Positions 56,053 through 64,000 of a stretch of 64,000 nucleotides of DNA are shown piece after piece. The notes under the pieces are model-generated. The model ran no database searches and had not been told where the DNA came from. It was given only the letters and a program-made list of their open reading frames with translations. Source of the stretch: Klebsormidium nitens (lineage: Eukaryota; Streptophyta; Klebsormidiophyceae; Klebsormidiales; Klebsormidiaceae). The DNA lies in assembly GCA_000708835.1 (NCBI GenBank), contig DF237331.1:1-64000 (forward strand), written 5' to 3'. A program made the translations under genes and the position numbers. Numbering within the stretch: the stretch's first letter is position 1; each line of letters opens with the position of its first letter.

Positions 56053-59000
56053 CTGCAAGAACGTTAAACGAAGTAGTCAAGAGACGCCTTCCCCGCCAAG
56101 ATATTATTATCGCTTGGCTACGGTTGTTTATGAGAACCTGGTAAAGGTACGGACACGGAGACCGAGCCCTCTTGTTGCTGGCTTTTTAACACGAGACAAT
56201 AGCTGTTGCGATATACGAAAGCACAGTAAAGTTCGAGGCCAATAGAGCGCAGGTCTTAACAGTGTACTATTTTGCAGTTTCTGACTAATTTACATTCAGC
56301 GGGCAGACGAAACAGAAAAATTTACAACAATTATTCCGATCCTCGAAAGGGAAACAGCCCGGCTGGGTCCCAGATGCGGGCCACGTCTCCAGAAAAGTAA
56401 TTATTCTGATATTAATGACCAGAACATCCCTCTGCACATTTCTCCTGGTCAAGAAGATGTTTGACGAGTGTGAAAAAGCCCTCACACCCAAAGCGCTGAA
56501 GGACCACAGATGGGGCCCAAAACAAACACACCGAAAGCAACCACTACTCCTCACCTCGTTCGGCGAGTGTTCGATGAGTGTGAACAGGCACCCGTACACC
56601 ACACCAGCTTCGTCAAGATCTTCCGTGAGCGGGAGCGCTTGCAGGAACACCGGCAAAACCTGAGCGATCGGCATGACGCCAGGGCGCGCGAGAATCATCC
56701 GAGCGACCGCGGCGGCGGCGTTATCTCGGACGCCAGGTTCTTCGTCCGGGGAGAAGAGCGGGTAAAGGGCAGACAGGAGGGCGGGGTAGTGTCTGATGGA
56801 ACGGGTCAAGGGCCAAACGAACAAGTATTTCTGCGAGCTGAAACTGCAGATAATCAAACAGCCAAGGAAGACTCCAGTGTCAAAAGTGGATAGAGCGACG
56901 GGGTCAGCGCCTGAACCCAGGTCAAGGGTGAGACTCCTGTTTTGCCGTGTCACCTCCAAGACGTTGGCAACTGTGATCGAGCGGGTCTACGACGCAGTTC
57001 CATCAAAGGAAACGAATGCTAAGTCCAAATTGTGACTCCGCTCGCTTCAAGCAAGCTGGTGGCGCAAGAACACCAACTAGAGAACGATTTGCCAACTTTC
57101 GCATTGGAAACATAAAAGCAGTCGGTCAGATAACGGTGCTGAGGATACTGTTGGGCCTGCTCCGGCGCGTGCTCGCAGAGCTTCCCCACGCAGTAGGACG
57201 CGTTCCGCCTGCTGGGGCCCTCCTCGCAGCCGAGCTCCTGGATAGCCACTGGCAGCACCGCCTGCAGTGACAAAACACGTCTCGTTCTAGTTCGCAAAGG
57301 AGTGTCGACCAAGGACAACGGCTCTCAGAACCTCAGTCGCTCATCCTGGAACTAGTACTCACATGTAAGGAAGCAACGCCGATACTCGCAGAGTCTGATC
57401 GATGTGGAACGAAAAAGCGCGTCTTGCGCACAAGGTGCAACCTTTTAACCTTTTGACCCTGGAAAGTCCCAACCAAACGTCTTGGCAACAGCAGGACATG
57501 TAAGGCGCCAGCTCACTCCTGTTTGCAAAAAGTACCACGGTCCAGCAGATATGTACACGTACAGACGAAGGTACGAAGGGAAATGAAGACTGTTCGAGTG
57601 CGGATGGTATTTAATTTGCCTGGGCTGTAACCTGACCGTTTGTATTTCGAGACACTGCTTCGAGCTCATCTTCATCTTTGCGTCTTGTGACCAGAAAAAG
57701 GCCCTTTCAGGAACGCTCCCCAAGCTCCTTTTTTCCAAACTCCTTTTCTGAGCGCAGGCTTCTTCTGATCCCATCCTGTCTTTGCACAATTCTGCTGCAT
57801 GAGAATCGGCCTCCGACGTGGAGAGTGATGGCGAGCTCTAGTACTCACATCCACGTATAGAGCAATTGGCGGCCCCATCTCTCGTGCCACCTCTGCCACA
57901 GTGGCGACCGCCATGGTCCTGTCGCTAGGTGGCCTGGTCGCCTTCTGCAGCATCGATCAACCAACCTCATCAGACACACCCTTGCTATAAGGCACCCGTA
58001 TTAACAGAAGCTAAATCTTTGCGAAAGAAGAAGAACAATTCAGAGAGTCTCTCATGTACTAGTCGTGTACTTTACCTACAAAATTACTCATGAGGCGCGG
58101 CTACAAAAGCGCTCTCGCTGAACGAGCCATTTCCGAGTCTGCTGACACAAAGATCGACAGAACTGCCCCCTAAAGTGCAAAAGTTATTACCCAAAGCTAA
58201 TTGGCCATGCTGGGCAACGTCGGCACTTGGGACACAATGAGGAGAAATTTCCAATTGAAAACGGGGTACTCATCACAAAGCAAAAAGCACTCATCTCTTC
58301 TTCGAGAAGCCCAACTCAAAAGAGAGCAAGAAGGGAATCTTTGCCAATGCCAAAGTCGTCGCGAACAAGACAAACCGCCGACTCGCAAAAGGGTAATGAA
58401 AAGTCTACATTCACGGCAAAAATGATGTCCTTATAATCGATCAAAAACGATCTAAGGACAGCAAGGCAGCAGCCCAGCGTGCGCCTTCCCAATCAACTGC
58501 ATATACCTATATAAAAAGAACCGAACTTGAGCTACTCACCGCGAACTTCCAGAGCGGCACAAAGTGCTCCGCGAACAGCGGGGCATATGCCGGCCCCAGG
58601 GCGGCCGCGAGCGCGGGCATGAGGTCCGTGGCGGCGTCCATCAGGACCTCGTCGTGCTCTTGCTCCTCGTCGTCGCCGTCCGAATCGCTCGGGGCGTCCA
58701 CCAGCTGACACGTGGCCTCCTGCTCCAGGAACTCGAGGACCGCTTTTGAGATCGGCTGTACGACTGCAAGGAAAGCAGGAGGCGTCTTTGTATTCGATTG
58801 AAGGTGAGGAAACCGACAGAAAAAATGAGGAAGGGAATTGCTGACACTTGTTCGAGGAGCTCGAGGACCCCTTTCGCGATCAGCTAGACGACTGCGAAAA
58901 GGGGGGGAGAAGTTTCGAATGTAAAGAAAGCCGGGGGAGAAAGCGGGTGAAGAGATTCACGGACATTAGCTGACGAGTGGCCTTGTGCTTGAGGAAATCC

Positions 59001-62000
59001 AAGACCGCCTTCGAGATGGGCTAGACGACTGCGCAAAAGCGAAAAGCAGGACTTGAGAAGAAGTCCCCAGAAGTGTCACGGGTCGAACGCCAGACGAAGA
59101 GACTGCTCCTGAAGAGATGTTGAGCCGTTTGTGTAAAACGCGTTTCTGCCTGCGCGGCACTCCCGCAAGGTGACTGCCGGTAAAGAGGGGGCACTCAATT
59201 ACATCGCAGTCAAAACACACAGTTGGCACAGACGCTTCTTGAGAGCTCGCCTGCAGTAACTTCTACTATAGGACACAACGCGGGGTGATTAGGGACAGGC
59301 GCAGCTAAGCTCAGCTGGAGTCAGCGTCAGCCTATTGTTCAGATGCTACTCGGACCTTGCTTGGAAGACTGGCACCTTGGCCTATTGACAGCATTCGCTT
59401 GAATTGCTGGGTTGCAGGCCGCTTGGATCACCTTGTTTCGAAACGCTTAACCTGGGCCATATACTCTTGAGTGTTGCTTTGGCTTACATGGCTCGATGCC
59501 GGGCATCCCAATGCTCCGAACGACAGCAGCCAGGGACTCGCACGCCTGCGCAACGGTGTTCTTGTCGTCGTCTTGGTCGAACGTTCGCAGGTACGTTTCC
59601 ACGATGACGTCTGCAACGAAGGAAGGCCGTCAGAAATACATTGAACCTCCAAAAATGACTGCGGATTTGTGAACTTAGTGCACTGAGAACAGCCTCACTG
59701 TAAAATTGGCCTCAAAAGCCTCAGATATGAAAATGGGGCAAGAAGCGTCCGTGTATTCGTCGTAGTCGAACGTCTGCAGGCGTCCTTTTTCATCAGCTCG
59801 ATGCACGCAGAAAGGGCGTCAAAAGTGACGCAACAAGGAATTTTAGCTGCGGTCACTTCTGAAGGGCACCTCGGTAGTGACCAAACTTATGGGCGTGAAG
59901 GTGCAAGCAACGGAGGTAGTGCCTTTCGAAGCCGCTTTGAAAACGTGGCCACTGAAGAGCGACGTTCACAAATGCTGTGTGATCCAAAATGAGATACAGT
60001 AAACAAATACAGGAAGCTTTGCAACTTCTGGCGACTTCTGAAAGTTCCAAGTGCCCACCTAGAACGTGTTTGACTTGAGGTGGAAGAACCTGCAGAAAGC
60101 GAAAGCAGGCAATCTGGTGAGAGAGATGATTGTTCTTGGACTGAGACCCGCAAAGATGAAACATGCTTATGGCACTGAGGCTGCTGCTCGGCTGCTTATT
60201 GAAACGACCCGTTTATGGAGGCCTGAGAAGCCAGAGCAGACATACCGATTCGCATCCTAAAGTTGGGAAAGCAGTGACGAACGGCTGTTGAATTCGAGAC
60301 GCACATCGAAAGCACTGGCGGCTTCAAAGAAATCAGGGACCCAGGAGAACCCAGGAACAAAGACTTACTTTGGAGGGGGGGATGGGGAAAGCGGTCACTG
60401 TCGCTGACAGCAGATCTGCAAGAGCATACGCGGGTTGCAGTGAGAAGCAGCTAAGGAGAGGAAGCCCCGTGCGTCGAGAGAAGGGAGGACAGGATGGAAA
60501 CAGCCTCATCACGGTTGTTCACTGAATGGTAACGGCTGTGTTGCAGCTTCCATATGGAACTGAATCTCCTCGGCTTGGCGCCCGATGCGAAATCGAGGAT
60601 GTGGAGCTGGACTTGATCATCAGATTTTTGACACAGGTCTGAGAGCCCCAGTCCAAAGAGGCGGTTCTGCTTGGAGTACTGGACGGGTCAAAATTCAAGT
60701 AACCGCAGCAAACTGCAGGATGGCTCTTGCATCTCGCAAAATCAAACTACACGATGCGTTCCAGCCTACTGATTTAGACAGATGCTTTTCGAGCAGATAA
60801 CGGTTCCAAGACGCCATTCGGCTGTTCGAATGCCAATGGGGCACTCCACTTGCAGATATGTGACTTGACCTTCTTATGACGAAGTTATTTTCTGGCAGGA
60901 TGCAGTTCTGGTACCAAATGGTGTCTACAGTATAAGGTCAAGAGCTATCAGTAGTGCAAGATTCCTGTAAGCACGGCCTCAGTAAACACTCGTTGAAGAT
61001 CGACGTGTCCCTGTCTAGCCAAGTGTCATCTCTCGGCTTTCGAGTGACGTCACCAACAGACTGGCTGAGACAGTTGCTTCCTCTCGCATGTGATAAAATC
61101 ACAACGGCTAGAAGGAGAGCCGGCTGTGGAAAGAACCATGCTTCGGACATAGAAGACCACTTATGAATTGAAGCTCACGAGATTGATAAGCTTGTGGATT
61201 TGTCGCACGCACTCGTAGCAGCAAAACGCGGCGACCGATCGTAGAAGCAAAACGCGGGGACCGAGACTAAAACAAGATGCATTAAAACCCGCGCATACGA
61301 ACTGCAAAAAGCATTGAAAGAAGAGCATAGCTCTTGGAAACGACGTTTATTTGCTAAGCCGAAAGTGAGCTCACGTGTCAGCCGAAGATTGGCCGAAAAG
61401 GGATGCGTCCTTCAAAGCAGGCTCGAACCATAACCAGAGTCACCAAAACGTTGTAAACTTTCTAACTCCGAATTTTGCGACAGCAAAAGTTTGTCGCGTG
61501 TATGCGTTGTCCCTTCTTCATCATCGGTCCACTTTCAGGTGTCCAGCGACAGTAGCTAGAAGTAGGGCGGGGATCGCTCTCGCACAAGAGTAATGACCAG
61601 AGAGGCCACGTGGGTAGGGCCGTCTGGAATAGGATCATGCGTTTTGCCAAGGGCTAGAGCTTGCGGTTTAGATCAGTCCCACGACGAGAAGGTCGACATC
61701 GCCGCACACTAGCAAATGCGATCGGAAGCTTCACCCAAAAGCTGGGGGTCTAGCACAGGTGAGTGAACTTTGAACGAAGAGGGCTCTGAAGAGCAGAGAG
61801 CAACGTTGTCTCCCCAGCCGTGTGCTTCGGTAAGCATCGAAGTCGAGCATAGCTAGTACAAACCCAGCCAGAATGCTGTTTAAGCTTCCAGCATTTGTCG
61901 CAATGTCTGAGCTAGGCTAGCAACAACCGTCACGTTGGTCTGCATACGCGCGAGATACGGCTTGACACCGAGGTTGGAGGAAGAGTTCAAAGTGTTCCCA

Positions 62001-63368
62001 CTTTGAACCGTCAGTTCAGCCACGCTGCTCAAACGAGAGCGGCGGCACGCTTCTTGAGAACGGGCCACGAGCACCATTCTCAAGACTTCGGCCCGCATCA
62101 TAGCAGCCAAGCAATCTGCTCGATAGAAAAGAGGAAAGCCCCTCCCCTACTAAAATCAATTAGACTACCCGTTTTACAGACATAGACTACCCCTTTTGCA
62201 CGGGTTTTCAGACCAAAAAAATGGGGAAAAAAAGAGAATTCGCTGAGGAATACATACGATCCAAGTGGGCTCGGTGTTCACATGATCAACTGTGACCAGA
62301 TTTGAGCTCTGCTCTGATCGAGCGGCTTCACCGAACGGCCGAGAGATCGGGCAGCATCAAAGCAAGAGTGCACAATGGCGACCCCGTCTCATTTCCAAGC
62401 GCGGATTCCAGGACGGACTGGTAACGTTTACGGATCACGTTTCTGCTTCTGGCGGTAACAAAAATGATAGCAGGGTAAACACAATAGCAGGGGGAATAAG
62501 TTCGACCAAGCAACCTGCTGACACGCACACCTTCGACTTCAACAGGTTGAGAGTTTTGTTCTGAGCAGCAAACAAAGTGGACAGAATGAGCTCCTGCCGT
62601 GGATAACCAGACTGTCAAGCCCTGGCGGGTACGAGAACTCCCAAAAAAAGAAGCACATGCAGCGTTGAGAGCACCGCTCACGTTCCAGCGACTGCACGGC
62701 CTGCAATCGTACGTCCTCGTGGAAGTACCCCGCCAGCTTCTTCAGCAGTTTCAGCGCCTCCTCTAGATACGGTACGAACGCTGTGCCGGCGTGCCGTGCG
62801 TATAGCCCCAGCGCCTGCGTGGAACAACATCGAGATTACATAAAATTACGTTATGTTAGGTTAGGTCACTGCCCAGAGAACAGACGGGGTCGCTTAGAAG
62901 TGTCAAATATATGCGGAGTTAAGGTGTATAGATTTAGATCACTGCCGGTAGACGGGTGGGTTTTAGGGGACGGAAGAGGTCCGAAGCCTGTGAAATTCAG
63001 ATTGTAAATTTTGTGTGCCTAAGCGACTAGGAGGACCTTTCTGCTTACCGTGAAACGTCAAGAGATAGATGAGGAGAAGTAGTAAAAACAACAACTTTTG
63101 CAACTCTATTGATTCGACTCAACGTAAGCCCGATCCAATAACAGAACCGAGACTCTACCTGCGTGGCGGCGCTCTTCTCGTCCAGCACGCCCGTCCGTAT
63201 GCTGAGGCTGGCGCGGCGGCGGTCCGAGTCGTCGTCCGAATCGGAGTCGGAAGAAAGGGCGGAGAGGGTGTTTTTGGCAGAGGGGGTGGCGGCAGACTCG
63301 TCGAAGAGGACTTGGCCGTCGTCCAGGTTGCAGGAGGCGAGCGTGAAGGGCATCACGTGGGGAAGGTA
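55852..63368 (-). CDS. Karyopherin-beta, importin-5/Kap121-like, C-terminal half
   Basis: Eight exons on the minus strand, plus a tentative ninth, together encode about 490 aa of HEAT-repeat protein: 63368-63159, 62815-62683, (62115-61969), 59610-59488, 58763-58540, 57944-57849, 57261-57149, 56792-56555 and 56052-55852 (TAA at 55854-55852). All introns are GT-AG (about 340-2360 nt) and the phases agree at every firm junction. Diagnostic pieces include YLPHVMPFTLASCNLDDG, a Ser/Asp-rich loop, YFHEDVR, an acidic loop (SDSDGDDEEQEH) and VLPVFLQALPL, in the order seen in importin-5 and yeast Kap121. Such proteins carry ribosomal proteins, histones and other cargo through nuclear pores and release them on RanGTP binding. 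The N-terminal half, including the Ran-binding region, lies beyond the right edge. Partial exon copies lie in several introns. Confidence 0.8.
56452..56500 (-). pseudogene. Decayed copy of the 3' end of an importin exon
   Basis: The minus-strand segment TTTTCACACTCGTCAAACA resembles the true exon end TGTTCACACTCATCGAACA about 120 bp away. The splice donor is not kept. Short similarity, so uncertain. Confidence 0.35.
56555..56792 (-). CDS. Importin exon with two HEAT-like helix pairs
   Basis: Acceptor CATCAG, one base completing a Gln codon, then 79 codons from HYPALLSALYPLF through RDNAAAAVARMI and VLPVFLQALPL to EHSPNE; donor GTGAGG. It corresponds to the importin-5 region with AVGKI and VLPHWLSWLPL. 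Confidence 0.85.
57149..57261 (-). CDS. Importin exon
   Basis: Acceptor CACTGCAG; reads AVLPVAIQELGCEEGPSRRN to HAPEQAQ plus two bases; donor GTATCC. Its phase-2 end fits the phase of the next exon. It corresponds to the EVRQAAAYGLG HEAT repeat of importin-5. Confidence 0.85.
57849..57944 (-). CDS. Importin exon
   Basis: Acceptor GATGCTGCAG; 32 codons, KATRPPSDRTMAVATVAEV to IALYVD; donor GTGAGT; phase 0 at both ends. It corresponds to the DRQWGLCIFDDVIEH helix pair. Confidence 0.85.
58540..58763 (-). CDS. Importin exon with acidic loop
   Basis: Acceptor TTCCTTGCAG; two bases complete a Phe codon, then VQPISKAVLEFLEQEATCQL, the acidic SDSDGDDEEQEHDE loop and a helix pair ending LWKFA; donor GTGAGT. 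The acidic loop is typical of importin-5/Kap121 family members. Confidence 0.88.
58841..58891 (-). pseudogene. Partial, decayed copy of the acidic-loop exon start (copy 2)
   Basis: A pyrimidine tract and TTTTCGCAG are followed by TCGTCTAGCTGATCGCGAAA, matching the true exon start with CAG changed to TAG. In the native phase the TAG is the second complete codon. Similarity ends near GTGTCAGC. Confidence 0.65.
58967..59028 (-). pseudogene. Partial, decayed copy of the acidic-loop exon start (copy 3)
   Basis: A pyrimidine-rich tract ending TTGCGCAG is followed by TCGTCTAGCCCATCTCGAAG and on to about CGTCAGCTA, colinear with the first 62 bases of the true exon. It has the same CAG-to-TAG change as copy 2, so the stop probably predates their separation or was selected. 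Confidence 0.7.
59488..59610 (-). CDS. Importin exon
   Basis: Acceptor TTCGTTGCAG; begins with two bases of a split codon (probably Asp), then VIVETYLRTFDQDDDKNTVA to VRSIGMPGIEP plus T; donor GTAAGC. Its phase-1 end fits the next exon. Confidence 0.85.
59745..59815 (-). pseudogene. Decayed partial copy of the preceding importin exon
   Basis: Minus-strand GCAGACGTTCGACTACGACG resembles GCGAACGTTCGACCAAGACG of the exon at 59488-59610, with further matches upstream (TGCATCGA against GTCATCG). The acceptor AG is lost. Confidence 0.5.
61214..61265. repeat. Two-copy 26-bp tandem repeat
   Basis: 61214-61239 and 61240-61265 share AGCAAAACGCGG and GACCGA with few mismatches. They lie in the long importin intron. 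Confidence 0.8.
61969..62115 (-). CDS. Possible importin exon
   Basis: After ATCGAGCAG an open stretch reads CLAAMMRAEVLRMVLVARSQ to SSSNL. Its entry and exit phases (two bases in, one base out with donor GTGTCA) fit the exons on both sides exactly, and about this much sequence is missing there relative to importin-5. Sequence similarity to importins is weak and the donor is poor. The alternative is that the true exon was missed. Confidence 0.4.
62683..62815 (-). CDS. Importin exon with YFHEDVR motif
   Basis: Acceptor TCCACGCAG; reads ALGLYARHAGTAFVPYLEEA to FHEDVRLQAVQSLE plus one base; donor GTGAGC. It corresponds to the YAKELKEGF...FYFHDGVR region of importin-5. Confidence 0.88.
63159..63368 (-). 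CDS. Importin exon with Ser/Asp-rich loop
   Basis: Acceptor TTTTCGTTGCAG; 70 codons, YLPHVMPFTLASCNLDDG, then SSDSDSDDDSD, and RTGVLDEKSAATQ; donor GTAGAG; phase 0. It corresponds to the FLPLVMGPLMKTAS...LEEKSTACQ region of importin-5. Confidence 0.88.
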
Positions 63369-64000
63369 CTGCAACGAAAAAGGCTCGGAGTCTGAGGGTC
63401 GGACACCGAGGATCGACTTACTGCTTAGGCAAAAAGCTGGTCCTCGGAGGGCAGGATGAGGTCAGGGCATTAAGGTGCGATAGGGTGAGATGATGTAAGG
63501 ATGTCCCTTCCATCATCATCGGGATGCCCCAGCGGCCCTTCTCCGAAGAGGAGCGCCTTGGGGCGGCCGAAGCTCGAGGTAGGTCCCCCTTCAAAGGGAG
63601 TGCTTTCGCAGGAAGGATAGACCCGGGAAGGCTACGAGACCGCCAACCAGGGATTGCAAATTCCTGCTTAGATATTCCAAGCTGTCCGGTGTGGACATCC
63701 GTTGTGGACTTGATAACAATGAAGCAGGTTACTGACTGCCTGAGACCACCCCGAGAGAATGAGAGCAGTTCCGTGTGCGAAAAAGAACGCCAGGAAGATT
63801 CGCCTTCACGGATCTGTCCCCACCTAAAGCTGTTGTGAGAAGCAATCAGTGAGAAGCAATCAATGAGATGGCTCAGATTCGCCTCCAGTGCCGGGCACCC
63901 TTTTTGTGCCGCTCCTAGAAGATATCTTTGCCGTCGATTTGTAACGCTTCACCTTGCCGCTGACTCTCTGAAGCGGCTCGTCAGGAAAGTTCTCAATAAC
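63369..64000. other. Probable importin intron, right edge
   Basis: No minus-strand coding segment that fits the upstream part of the importin was found. The next 5' exon is presumably beyond the window. Confidence 0.45.

Noticed and set aside
61880-62110. Stand-alone 76-aa minus-strand gene with its own ATG
   Set aside because: Better explained as part of a tentative importin exon (61969-62115), given matching splice phases, or as chance.

Overview
The window looks like eukaryotic nuclear DNA. It has a multi-exon gene with GT-AG introns, an F-box-like gene, two nested Ty1/copia-type LTR retrotransposons, a small terminal-inverted-repeat element and tens of kilobases of decayed repeats. No bacterial operons, rRNA or tRNA genes were seen. 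The lineage cannot be fixed from sequence alone. An alga or other protist with introns of about 340-720 nt and roughly balanced GC fits; a streptophyte alga is only a guess.

Layout. 1-5.3 kb: no gene seen, one MITE-like element at 1062-1462. 5.3-6.8 kb, minus strand: an F-box-like gene whose frame is best explained by one very short (40 nt) intron. About 9.4-29.0 kb and 36.5-55 kb: one large field of decayed, direct repeats. Its basic units share a module running from TGGCTCAG to a GGCACCA or GGCGCCA core and then TCCTTGCC or TCCTCCTGGCC. These units sit inside nested larger duplications (about 1.05, 1.38 and 3.4 kb tandem pairs, and 4 kb blocks about 8 kb apart). The field appears to be the graveyard of an unidentified multi-copy gene. 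Scattered perfect micro-duplications and perfect palindromes inside it look much younger.

29.0-36.5 kb: a nested retrotransposon pair inside the field. The outer element (29029-36463) encodes only Gag, two zinc knuckles and protease followed by a charged tail. The inner element (29717-34689) has two LTRs with no difference seen by eye, a 5-bp target duplication (AAAGC) and one uninterrupted Gag-Pol frame of 1337 aa, and sits inside the outer gag. Both use a primer-binding site matching the anticodon region, not the 3' end, of initiator-Met tRNA. The outer 3' LTR has lost its last 71 bp. Comparison with a paralogous empty copy near 44 kb suggests a deletion that also took about 0.4 kb of flanking repeat.

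55.85-63.4 kb, minus strand: the C-terminal half of a karyopherin-beta (importin-5/Kap121-like) gene. Eight exons have matching splice phases and a ninth is tentative; the N-terminal half lies beyond the right edge. Several exons are accompanied in adjacent introns by decayed partial copies. Two copies of one exon keep an acceptor-like end and carry an in-frame TAG at the second complete codon, so they could act as poison exons.

How the parts relate: the F-box-like gene and the importin gene are the only host genes supported. Between them lies non-genic, duplication-prone DNA, into which one copia element inserted, followed very recently by a second.
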